Of a stretch of DNA of 64,000 bases, positions 51,785 through 60,749 are shown piece after piece. The DNA is from Fragilariopsis cylindrus CCMP1102 (Eukaryota > Bacillariophyta > Bacillariophyceae > Bacillariales > Bacillariaceae). Where the stretch lies: assembly GCA_900095095.1 (NCBI GenBank), contig FMBT01000294.1, positions 1 through 64,000 on the forward strand, given 5' to 3'. Under the pieces are notes generated by a model. That model ran no database searches. It had not been told where the DNA came from and was given only the letters and a program-made list of their open reading frames with translations. A program made the position numbers and the translations under genes. Position 1 is the stretch's first letter, and each line of letters starts with the position of its first letter.

Positions 51785-54700
51785 GTGAAATATGAAGACA
51801 CAAAAGTATCTTACCCATCTGCACCGACTCCAATAATGTTATCACGAGATGATGAATCATCGTTGAATGATGATGAATATGAAGAAGTCAAGAAACTTGA
51901 AACTACATCAGCAACGTGTATACAAGAAGATAAAACATCGTATTCAACATTGGGGTCACCAAGAGATTCAACACCAATCACACCGAAACCGATTCCGACT
52001 ACAATAAATTTCCGACAAGCATCATGTCTACGTCGTCCGACCATTGCATCAATAAAGCGAGACGATACCTTTCCAACAATATCTAATGTACGAAAAGAGC
52101 CAACCAAGGCATTTATTGCAAATTCATTTGAACCAGAACCGATGAACGTATTAAATGAACTACCATCTTTTGATACTTTTACAAATATTGATAGCTTCCT
52201 TTCAAAACAAGGATATGATGATTTAGTCGGACTACCACTAAATCGAACTCCAAGTGAACAAAGGAACAAGGAAGAAGAAAAATATTTGAGATTATTAAAG
52301 ACTCACGAAGATGGTGATGATCCCATATTTTCAAACATTAATCTACATCGGATACTTTTCACTAATCAACAATATGATCTAACTGATGAAGAACTTGAAC
52401 TACCACCTCAACTTCTACACAAAGATGATCGTGATGCTCATGCATGTGCAGTTAAAACCTGGCACAGAGTTTTACACAAAGACTTAGATCCTCAGAAACT
52501 TAGACCTTTTCTCGGATTCAGACCAATTGAGATTGTACGAAAAACACTTGCTAATACAACACAACTAGCGAGACTCATCATTCGATATCCACTACGGAAA
52601 CATGTAAAAGCAAGATTCCCTTTCCTTAATACAAGAAGAATTAATGAAGGAATTTCTACAGACAAATTCTATTGTAACTGCGCAGATGTTGCTAATGGAT
52701 TCGTTAATGCTCATATATTTTATGGAATGAAAACAACATGTATTCAAATATATGGACATAGACCAGGTGGAGAAGGTTTCTTAATGGCCTATAAAGATTT
52801 TATTCGAGACCATGGAATACCAAGTATCTTACGACGTGATAATGCGGGGGAAGCAAATAGTGACAAGGTCAAGGATTTCAACAGAGAACATTTGGTAAAG
52901 GATCAATTTTCAGAAGTTGATAACCAACAACAAAATGTTTGTGAAAGCGGCGGAGTTCGATGGATGAAAGCTGCACTACATGTATTGTTAGATATGACTG
53001 GAGCACCAGTATGGACTTGGTTCTTGGCTGCAAATTACCTAGCTGACATACATAATCATACATGGAACAATGAAAGAAAGTTCATCCCTGCTACAGCAAG
53101 AGATGGTATTACTCGAGATATATCAAAGTATCTACAATTCGTCTTTTGGGAAAGAGTGTTATACCTTGATCATGTTGATAAATTTCCAGAATCAAGAGAA
53201 CGACCTGGATATTTCGTTGGATGCAGTAACAATGTTGGAGATGATCTTACATTTCTAATATATGATGATCAAACAAAACAAGTCGTAAGTGTCAGCGTCG
53301 TCAGACCATTTACTTCTAACAAAAGAGTAAGATGGGACGGGTCGACACTAGATACTTCAGTCCGACCGAAACTTAGACAACCATCGGAAACATGGCATCC
53401 AACACCATCTGATATGGACACAATGGATAAATATGATCATGATGAATTAAATCTTGATGCGGATACGGATCCGGAACAATTTTTTGAACCATCAACTGAA
53501 CGAATATCAAAATTTGATTCAATACTTGAATTACCAGATTTATGCTTAGTACCACCATCAGTTGACAAAATGCTTGAACTACATCTTGCACAAGATGATC
53601 CATATACAGGGGAGTCTGAATTACGTTTTTCATCAACAGCGATACCTCTACGTAAAGATCTAAAACGTCAAAAGACAGATGCCAAGAAACCTTCATCAAC
53701 AGTTACACATAAAAATGAAATTCAACCACCGCATACTGAGGATACTACAAAAATAAACGAACAACTAACTCCAACATTAGTCGGAAAACGTATATCAAAA
53801 CGATTTCATGATGGAATTTACGTTGGTACAGTTACCTTTACATGGACGGATGACAATCATAATCAAATGTGGCACATCAGATATGATGATAATGATAATG
53901 AAGATTTGGATATGGAACAAATACGTGAAAGTATTGATCTCTATAAAATTTATCCTCATGAATATCGTTTCAACGAAGAATTACCTCCTGGTAAAACGAC
54001 ACCTCATATTTCAACGAAAAAGAAAGCTACTATTCCAACAGATAGGGGAGCTAAAACTTCAGCGAAAAGGGGAGCTTCTACTTCTGAAGACAGGGGAGCT
54101 ACAATTTCATCGAAGAAGGAAGTTACGATTGAAAAGGATAGGGGAGATGCTATTTCATCTAAAAATATATTACCTGATACCGAGAAAGATGAAACAAATG
54201 GTAGACGATCTTCAAGACTACGAAAAGAAACTCTACCTATGAAATGTATAAACACCATTGCAAAACTAGGAATTATTATGTTTACATCATCTGCTATCGT
54301 TAAACCATTATCAACTACGGCATTACCTCCGATATCTCGATTTGAAGTTGAAAGTGTATTTCCAAAAGTACAACACATTCAAATGAAACCGATTGATAAT
54401 GTTGAAGAATTACGAGCATATCACTCTTACTTAGACAAGCTGAATGATATGTTTTCACCGGATCCAGACGTTGCACATTGGACTCCGAAGACTATCTTAT
54501 CGCATCATGTACAACATCTTCATGATGATGAGGAACGAAAAGTGTACATGAAAATACAATGGCCTGATGAAAATACACCAAAACAAAATATTCCTCTTGA
54601 TGATTTACGTATGGACGATCCATGGTTATGTGTTAGATATGCATATCAAAATGATTTAATTTATAAGCCTGGTTGGGAATGGATACCAAAATACATCGAT

Positions 54701-56587
54701 TCCGATAAAACATTAACAACCATGATACAAACTTATCGAACATCAGTTATTACTGGTAAGAAATACGAGTTTGGAGTAGAAATACCAAAATCCGCAAAAT
54801 CATCAAAGTTAGTTGACGATTCAAATGGAAATCTACTTTGGAAACAATCAATTGATAAAGAATTATACCAAATAATTCATGAATTTAACTCATTCAAACC
54901 ACTTCAAGAAGGCGAGCCTACACCGCCAGGATACAGACGAGTACCATATCATCTAATATTTGCTTGTAAAGTCGATGGAAGACGGAAAGCAAGATTAGTT
55001 ATTGATGGTAACAGATCTCCTCCAGTTCATAAAGAAGACTGTTTTGCACCTGTCGTATCGATTGAAGCAATTCGAATGGGATTCTTATTGGCCCAAATGA
55101 ATAATTTAAAATGTGTTGCGGGAGACGTTGGAAACGCTTTCCTCACATCATTTACTACGGAGAAACTATTCATCATTGCTGGACCAGAATTTGGACCAGA
55201 ACTTGAAGGAAAACGACTCATCTTGAGTAAATCAGTTTATGGAACGAAGACTGGAGCAGCACGTTTCCATGAATCATTATCTGCAAAACTTCGACGTATT
55301 CACTTCCGACCATCAAGAGCTGATCATGATCTATGGATGAGAAAAACAGCTGACGGAAGTTATGAATATATTGCACGATATGTTGATGACGTAATGTGTT
55401 TTTCAAAAGAACCAGAGAAAATTATTCATTATCTCGAAGAATTTTATACGATGAAGGGCGTTGGATACCCACAATTTTACCTTGGAGGTGACGTTGTTAA
55501 ATATCCTCCTACATGGGAAGAACATAATATAAAATTTGGTCTTTCAAGTCATACATATATCAAGAATTGTATGGAAAATTTAGAACGGATGTGTGAAACT
55601 ACGTTTCGTAAAGTTACTGTACCACACGACCCTCTTTATCATGCTGAGCTAGATAATTCAAAACTGATCTCTGCCAAAGAACAATCAAAATACCGTTCAC
55701 TACTTGGAAGTGCAAATTGGATGGTTACACTAGGAAGATTTGATATTCATTTTGCTGTCAATACTTTGGCTCAATATACAGTAGCACCACGAGAAGGTCA
55801 TCTTCTAGCACTACAACGTATATTCGGCTACTTAAAACAACATCCCAGAGCCATGCTAACAATCGATTCTTCTGATCCACCAGGAAGAAAACTTGCAACA
55901 TTTCATCGTGATTGTGATTGGAGTGAATTCTTTCCGGATGCCATTGAAGATATACCTGAAAAATCCCCAGACCCTTATGGTGATCCTGTAAAACTTACTG
56001 TGTATGTTGATGCTGATCATGCAAGAAACAATGTAACACGTCGATCAGTTACAGGTATATTGTTACTAATTAACAACACACCAATTATTTGGGTTTCAAA
56101 ACGTCAACGTACAGTCGAAACATCTACATTTGGATCTGAAATGATTGCAGCTCGAATGGCAATTGATCTAATCATTGAAATGAGATACAAATTAAGATGT
56201 CTTGGTATAAGAGTTGAAAAGAGAAGTGAATTACTTGGAGATAATTTATCAGTGGTTGTAAATACAACACTACCATCATCAAAGATCAAGAAGAAACATC
56301 TATCTTGTCAAATCATGCGGATACGCGAAGCAATTGCTGCTGGTTTTGTTCGATTTGGACATGTCCGATCAGAACAAAACATCGCAGATATCCTAACAAA
56401 ACCACTAGGACCAAGTGTTTTTCATCGTTTAGCGCATCCATATCTGTTTCGTCAACTGAATACCCATAAAGACGACAAATCGGTGGATATTCTAGATGCA
56501 CCAATACCATATCGGCATTATACACCACCTACTTCGAAGACAAGAAACCCTCATTCGAAAACAAACAAGAATCTTGAACCATCGTAA
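51785..56587 (+). CDS. pol: Element B pol: integrase, Tudor-like module, reverse transcriptase, RNase H
   Basis: The frame is open from 51734 through 56587. Numbering here is from codon 51785 (GTG); the first ATG is at 51836, so expression probably needs frameshifting. The pre-integrase region (TWHRVLHKDLDPQKLRPFLG) precedes the integrase triad Asp293, Asp352 and Glu387 (ISTDKFY, RRDNAG, VCESGG), a D-D-x34-E spacing. A Tudor/Agenet-like module lies at about 665-715 (VGKRISKRFHDG, WHIRYDDNDNED). Next come short repeats around RGA (about 750-800). Reverse transcriptase has RYVDDVMCF with Asp1201/1202. RNase H has YVDADHARN (near 1409), TFGSEMIAARMA and GDNLS. All catalytic residues are present, so this pol looks functional. 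Confidence 0.95.
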   Translation: MKYEDTKVSYPSAPTPIMLSRDDESSLNDDEYEEVKKLETTSATCIQEDKTSYSTLGSPRDSTPITPKPIPTTINFRQASCLRRPTIASIKRDDTFPTISNVRKEPTKAFIANSFEPEPMNVLNELPSFDTFTNIDSFLSKQGYDDLVGLPLNRTPSEQRNKEEEKYLRLLKTHEDGDDPIFSNINLHRILFTNQQYDLTDEELELPPQLLHKDDRDAHACAVKTWHRVLHKDLDPQKLRPFLGFRPIEIVRKTLANTTQLARLIIRYPLRKHVKARFPFLNTRRINEGISTDKFYCNCADVANGFVNAHIFYGMKTTCIQIYGHRPGGEGFLMAYKDFIRDHGIPSILRRDNAGEANSDKVKDFNREHLVKDQFSEVDNQQQNVCESGGVRWMKAALHVLLDMTGAPVWTWFLAANYLADIHNHTWNNERKFIPATARDGITRDISKYLQFVFWERVLYLDHVDKFPESRERPGYFVGCSNNVGDDLTFLIYDDQTKQVVSVSVVRPFTSNKRVRWDGSTLDTSVRPKLRQPSETWHPTPSDMDTMDKYDHDELNLDADTDPEQFFEPSTERISKFDSILELPDLCLVPPSVDKMLELHLAQDDPYTGESELRFSSTAIPLRKDLKRQKTDAKKPSSTVTHKNEIQPPHTEDTTKINEQLTPTLVGKRISKRFHDGIYVGTVTFTWTDDNHNQMWHIRYDDNDNEDLDMEQIRESIDLYKIYPHEYRFNEELPPGKTTPHISTKKKATIPTDRGAKTSAKRGASTSEDRGATISSKKEVTIEKDRGDAISSKNILPDTEKDETNGRRSSRLRKETLPMKCINTIAKLGIIMFTSSAIVKPLSTTALPPISRFEVESVFPKVQHIQMKPIDNVEELRAYHSYLDKLNDMFSPDPDVAHWTPKTILSHHVQHLHDDEERKVYMKIQWPDENTPKQNIPLDDLRMDDPWLCVRYAYQNDLIYKPGWEWIPKYIDSDKTLTTMIQTYRTSVITGKKYEFGVEIPKSAKSSKLVDDSNGNLLWKQSIDKELYQIIHEFNSFKPLQEGEPTPPGYRRVPYHLIFACKVDGRRKARLVIDGNRSPPVHKEDCFAPVVSIEAIRMGFLLAQMNNLKCVAGDVGNAFLTSFTTEKLFIIAGPEFGPELEGKRLILSKSVYGTKTGAARFHESLSAKLRRIHFRPSRADHDLWMRKTADGSYEYIARYVDDVMCFSKEPEKIIHYLEEFYTMKGVGYPQFYLGGDVVKYPPTWEEHNIKFGLSSHTYIKNCMENLERMCETTFRKVTVPHDPLYHAELDNSKLISAKEQSKYRSLLGSANWMVTLGRFDIHFAVNTLAQYTVAPREGHLLALQRIFGYLKQHPRAMLTIDSSDPPGRKLATFHRDCDWSEFFPDAIEDIPEKSPDPYGDPVKLTVYVDADHARNNVTRRSVTGILLLINNTPIIWVSKRQRTVETSTFGSEMIAARMAIDLIIEMRYKLRCLGIRVEKRSELLGDNLSVVVNTTLPSSKIKKKHLSCQIMRIREAIAAGFVRFGHVRSEQNIADILTKPLGPSVFHRLAHPYLFRQLNTHKDDKSVDILDAPIPYRHYTPPTSKTRNPHSKTNKNLEPS
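54044..54146 (+). repeat. Four internal AGGGGAG motifs matching the polypurine tract
   Basis: AGGGGAG occurs at 54044-54050, 54068-54074, 54092-54098 and 54140-54146, in frame within an imperfect repeat coding for RGA. The second sits in AAAAGGGGAG and contains the exact nonamer AAAGGGGAG found before the 3' LTR. They could act as internal plus-strand primers. Confidence 0.6.
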
Positions 56588-56964
56588 ATCGTGTTACGAT
56601 GAATGAAGATCTGAACATTGTAAAATTTATTACAATGAAGAAAGAAATTATACAACATATCGTGATACTCCATTACGATAAATAAATTTTGCCAGAATCG
56701 ACATATTTTGAAGGATGATACAATGATGAAGATTGTATTGTTAATGAAGAAATATAAAGGATTGCAAAATTATATTCTAAGTTTTGTTCACACATTTTAC
56801 AACCCACCATGTGCGATATACCACCTGCCTACGAAAACAACAAGCAAACAAACAAATTATCAAATATCTTTTGGATAAAAGATAAAGTAAAGTTTTCTCT
56901 TTTTCCTAAAAAGGTTTTTTAAGAGAATCCTTGTATACGATACAAATAATACCTTATGTGAAAT
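56588..56964 (+). other. 3' untranslated region of element B
   Basis: About 380 bp between the pol stop and the polypurine tract. AT-rich, with repeated short phrases such as gatgaag and attacgat/gttacgat, and no frame. Confidence 0.6.
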
Positions 56965-56973
56965 AAAGGGGAG
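56965..56973 (+). other. Polypurine tract of element B
   Basis: AAAGGGGAG lies directly against the 3' LTR start (TAACAG at 56974), the standard place for plus-strand primer formation by RNase H. Confidence 0.88.
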
Positions 56974-57237
56974 TAACAGACGGTAGCTGGCGATAGCGTA
57001 CCGGCTTCTGATTATCTCATATAAGTTATTATATCACGCGCTTGCGCGCATGATATCGACTACGACTCCGAATACTAGTGACTCAAGAATCACTCAGGAC
57101 TGACTTTCATATACGATATCGCATTCACTTGCGATATACGATACGATACAGACCCGACTCATTACAATAGCTAGTACTCATAATTTCTACTTTAGTCTAA
57201 ACCTATTTGACTACTTACTGCTTGTAACGCTCTATTA
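56974..57237 (+). repeat. 3' LTR of element B
   Basis: 264 bp, by eye identical to 45067-45330. It is preceded by the polypurine tract and followed by AATTA. Confidence 0.95.
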
Positions 57238-57242
57238 AATTA
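57238..57242. repeat. Right target-site duplication of element B (AATTA)
   Basis: The second copy of the 5-bp duplication, directly after the 3' LTR of B. Confidence 0.95.
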
Positions 57243-57554
57243 TTAGCGCGATAGTCGACCACTTCGATTAACTATCCAACAACTGTGATACAACCGAGGT
57301 GCAGTTAAATAACAGTTATGGGATATGATTCACACTTGGCTTGCTTGGCTGTAAGATCCAATACAAGACCTATCGTATCGCCACATCACTCAATAATAGA
57401 TGAAGATAGCTTTGAACACAAGAAACACAAACACATGAGATAAGATCACAGGATGTAACAACATACTGCGCTCACTTTAATCTCTAACATCATTGTAACT
57501 CTAATACTAACTAGTTAACAAACTACTGTATGTATTCGTATTTACTTCTAATAG
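57243..57554 (+). repeat. Right part of the split 3' LTR of element A
   Basis: 312 bp (TTAGCGCG to TTCTAATAG). With the 10 bp at 45057-45066 it makes exactly 322 bp, identical to the 5' LTR. The right AATTA copy (57238-57242) sits between it and element B. Confidence 0.93.
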
Positions 57555-58802
57555 ACACAGTAGTATAGTCTCTCAGTCAGTGCATTGTACTATATTATTG
57601 GTAGTGATGGTGGTATATGTTCCAAAGGACACTGTTGAAACAATGTGAGAGATGTTATGGTAGAGATGATTACCTACCCAACAAACAGAGGTACTTGTAC
57701 CTCTGTTTGTTGCTCTGGTGGGATTTGATCCTAACACCCATTCACCCACCCACCCACTTACTTCGTTGATTTTTATGTGAAAAATGCACCAAATGTACCA
57801 TGAACAATGCGTAGCCCCTTCCTTCTATAACACTATACTAATAGAACTCAAAAGATTATGGGACAATAATGTATCATTACTTTGGCTCTTACTCTGTTAT
57901 TCAATTCATATTTCTTCTAGATATGTTGTTGTGCCTAACTGCAAGCTGTCAAGATTTGGCTATGTATTTAATTGCACCTCCTCAGAAAATTCCTCAACAA
58001 TCCTGAACACTACTTTGTCAGTCCCTCTGATATATTATAATGGCAATTTATTTCTTCTTCTATTTTTCTTGCCCATCTTATCTTATCCCTTTCTGTTCCC
58101 TCTTATTGTTTGTTGACTTATTACGGCCTGATGATGTAATACTGCAATATTCAAATACGGACATTGATGCAGTGCAAAGGGAAAAAGGAGTGTGTTGTTC
58201 TTTGTTCTTTGAATTTCAAATATTGTTTATTACGGTAGACAGACAGACATTGCACGGAATTATACTGTACTATAAATGAAATTTCCTTCCTCGTGGACTA
58301 ACGTTACTAGCTAGAGCTGTATCGCATTACGAGGGTAGTACTAAGTGATCTTTAACAAGCCACCTGTGTTTTCGTAATAAACTGAGGCATGATGCATTCA
58401 TTAGTCTTTACTGCTATAAATATAGAATGAAGTGTGCTTTTAAATACACGAATGTTATAAAAGTGTGTGTGTGTGTATTTATATACATTAATTTAAAAAT
58501 AATAATAGTATCCCTTCCCTTTTGTATATGTATTATTTAACTACGTGTAGTTCAGATATTTTAGTTGAATTTGGAAAAATGGTAGTAGGACTTTACACTT
58601 ACTCGGTTGATTCATTCAATCCTGGTGGTCATCAAAAAATCCGTACAATTAAAATTCTAGAGTGAATTTATGAGAAAGAAAGAAAGAGAGAGATGGCTTT
58701 GGAAGTTAAACACCAAAATGGAAAAACACCATATGTTGTGTGCTCTATCTTTTTCTCTCTCTCTTCTCAACAAACTTCATCTGAAAGAGAATAGGTTGCT
58801 GA
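57555..58802. other. Intergenic region right of element A
   Basis: About 1.25 kb with a 34-bp palindrome (57679-57712) and a TG microsatellite near 58462. A frame at 57784-58116 is hydrophobic and AT-driven and is not believed. No RNA gene fits. Confidence 0.5.
57679..57712. repeat. Perfect 16-bp inverted repeat with 2-nt loop
   Basis: caacaaacagaggtac, then tt, then gtacctctgtttgttg. Both arms match over 16 bp. It would form a strong hairpin in RNA or a cruciform in DNA. Confidence 0.95.
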
Positions 58803-59462
58803 TCATTCGTTATCCTCGTCGTCGAACAGTCCACCTTCAGGAGGAATCATCGGAGGAAGGAACGGGAATGCGGGAGGATGGTGATGTTGCTGCAGCCGAT
58901 TGTTGTTGTTATTCATATTATTATTATGATTATTGCGTACAACAAATGCGATCTCTCTAACTCCTGGAGGTCCATGCTGTTGTCCTACTACTAATTCGTC
59001 GTCTTCGTCCAACTCTGAATCTTCCGCTGCTAATAAAGCCTCTAGATCAGCAATTCCATTACGCCATTGATTGATTTCGTCATCAACTTTGATAGCTGTA
59101 TCTAAAGCCGTTTCACGTTCTTTTCGTTTCAAGTCTTTACGGACCCTCGCCCGTCTTCTTTCTTTTGTTTCGGTATCTTCGCTGTTATTACTGTTAGAAG
59201 AAGAGGAAGATCCATCTCCATCTCCCCTCCGAGCTTGCCTCCAAACGCTTTTCATAGTTTCGAATTGATCACGTAGTTCATCCGATAAGATATCATCGTC
59301 GTCGTTGTTGTTGCTGCTATTGTTGTTGTCTAGATTTTGGTTAATATTGGTATTCGTTCCAACGGCCCTCGTTGCCGTTAGTCTTCCTGCTGAACAGCGG
59401 TTACTAGTAGTAGAAGCAGCACTACCACTGCTCGAATCTTCAACTGGGACAACCAGTTGCAT
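58803..59462 (-). CDS. Acidic Asn/Ser-rich protein with coiled segment, unknown function
   Basis: 219 codons from an ATG at 59462, single exon. A disordered Ser/Asn-rich N-terminus leads into an ordered-looking charged helix region, LRDQFETMKSVWRQARRG and later RVRKDLKRKERETALDTAIK, that may form a coiled coil. An acidic stretch (EDSELDEDDELV) and a Gly/Pro/His-rich C-terminus (FPFLPPMIPPEGG) follow. There is no signal peptide and no membrane helix. I recognise no family; the basic helix could bind nucleic acid, which is only a guess. The gene stands alone with 1.3 kb of non-coding DNA upstream. Confidence 0.6.
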   Translation of the reverse strand: MQLVVPVEDSSSGSAASTTSNRCSAGRLTATRAVGTNTNINQNLDNNNSSNNNDDDDILSDELRDQFETMKSVWRQARRGDGDGSSSSSNSNNSEDTETKERRRARVRKDLKRKERETALDTAIKVDDEINQWRNGIADLEALLAAEDSELDEDDELVVGQQHGPPGVREIAFVVRNNHNNNMNNNNNRLQQHHHPPAFPFLPPMIPPEGGLFDDEDNE

Positions 59463-60749
59463 ATTCTCAGTTCGTAAGAACTACAGTGCAGTATCGTAAG
59501 GTTATATGTTATATGTCTATGTTTTCTTCAGATTCTTTTTACTCCTCGATCACGCTCTAACTTTCCTGTTTTTCAAGAAATAACAAACGACGAATGAATC
59601 AATGCAATCAATGCAATCAATCTGTGAGCAGCGAGAAGGGAACCAAAAGGTTGTAGATTTCCGTCCCATGTAATAAGTGCCTACTAGTAGATATTCTTTC
59701 TCTATCCAACTAACTGTGTGCGGTTTAGGTACAATAGGATCCTTCTCTACAACAGAAGAACAATTCAAGTTTAAATAGTACAGTGCGCCACCATTCAAAT
59801 TTTCGATAACTTCCGTACTACCCGGTACAGTAGCAGGTAAAAGAACACTACAGAATTCGCCTTTTAAAAGTAAAAACGCAACGACCTCGATCGTAACCAA
59901 AAAAAAAAAGTTCAAAAATAATATATCTTCAAGAAGTAGATACATACACATACATCTCCGGGTTCTGAACACGCACCTCCTAAAATTGACGAACGAGGAC
60001 TTTCCAGGTGGAACATAAAAATGAAAAAATGAAACTCACCCTGCTCGCAAAAGTATTTTTTTCTTTTTTCTTTTGGGCCTGATTGTGCGGTATTGTTCTT
60101 GAAAAATTAAAAATTGAATTTGACACCAACTTTTCGTTGGATGTGGATGTGTCGTTGGTTAGTCGTTCGTTGTTGGTGAATTAAAGACTCCTCACTATTC
60201 GATATCTATACAAACAATGTTAAAACGGCAACGCAAACGCTACTTATCTCCCGTTAAAAGGAGGTGCGATCTGGCCGTAACAAACGATTATTTGCAAGTA
60301 TACTAGTACTAACAGATGATAGTACTGTTGATGGGTTTTTGTGCAGCAGGTAGATTCTGCGAGAGATTTCGAGCACACAACCAAAATATATCTGAAGAAT
60401 GATGTGATTTTAATTAAAAAATGAGTTACAGTATTTCACCAGCTTGGTCATTCGTCAAAGAATAAAGAAACAACCAATCAGAATTCATTTCTTTCTGACG
60501 TATGTAGAGAAAATCTTTACATTGCCCGTATAAAAAACTTGCGCGAAATAATGAGTCGTGCATGTGATGTTCACGATTAAAAGATGAATCGAATCAATCG
60601 CATCAAACGTCACCTCTCCATACTGTACACTAATGAAGCAGGGAACGGAAGCTGAAAGGACCATAAAGCGAAGCAACCAAACCAAGTTAGAATATACTCA
60701 TTAGAGGAACCAGAGAAAAAGAAAGAAAGAAAGAAAGAGAGAGAAGAGG
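59463..60749. other. Divergent intergenic region
   Basis: About 1.29 kb between the acidic protein gene (-) and the SPRY gene (+). A minus-strand frame at 59550-59972 has no recognisable domain and is probably chance. A GAAA/GAGA purine run (60716-60748) directly precedes the SPRY ATG. Confidence 0.5.

Larger units (their letters stand above)
45067..57237 (+). mobile_element. Element B: 12.2-kb Ty1/copia-type LTR retrotransposon nested in A
   Basis: 12,171 bp with identical 264-bp LTRs, flanked by AATTA on both sides (45062-45066 and 57238-57242). This is twice the usual copia length. Inside are a 1.5-kb leader, a Gag-protease region (46852-51755, one 1-nt frameshift), a pol region (integrase, Tudor-like module, reverse transcriptase, RNase H; frame open 51734-56587), a 386-bp 3' untranslated part and a polypurine tract AAAGGGGAG directly before the 3' LTR. 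LTR identity and intact pol mean a very recent insertion, after A had integrated. Integrase before reverse transcriptase marks Ty1/copia, but the gag and LTRs differ wholly from element A. Confidence 0.95.
38719..57554 (+). mobile_element. Element A: Ty1/copia LTR retrotransposon, split by nested element B
   Basis: Identical 322-bp LTRs bound the element: 38719-39040 and a split 3' copy at 45057-45066 plus 57243-57554. Without element B and its duplicated AATTA, A is about 6.66 kb, a normal copia size. The order is gag, protease, integrase, Tudor-like module, reverse transcriptase, RNase H, the Ty1/copia arrangement. LTR identity implies recent insertion. The gag-pol frame is nevertheless broken by stops at 40249, 40288 and 40954. 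I find no clean 5-bp target duplication: the left flank ends acgac and the right starts acaca. Related in layout to the CoDi elements of diatoms; the lineage within them is not assigned. Confidence 0.92.

Noticed and set aside
57700-57735. A possible tRNA on the minus strand
   Set aside because: A T-arm-like gatcaaatcccaccagagca is visible, but no anticodon arm and no 5' acceptor strand pair with it.
57784-58116. A 110-codon hydrophobic plus-strand frame right of the retrotransposons
   Set aside because: Phe/Leu/Tyr composition is what T-rich DNA gives; no signal, motif or conserved block.
59550-59972. A 140-codon minus-strand frame
   Set aside because: No domain and biased by AT-rich stretches. 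It lies in a region that looks like the divergent promoter of two genes.
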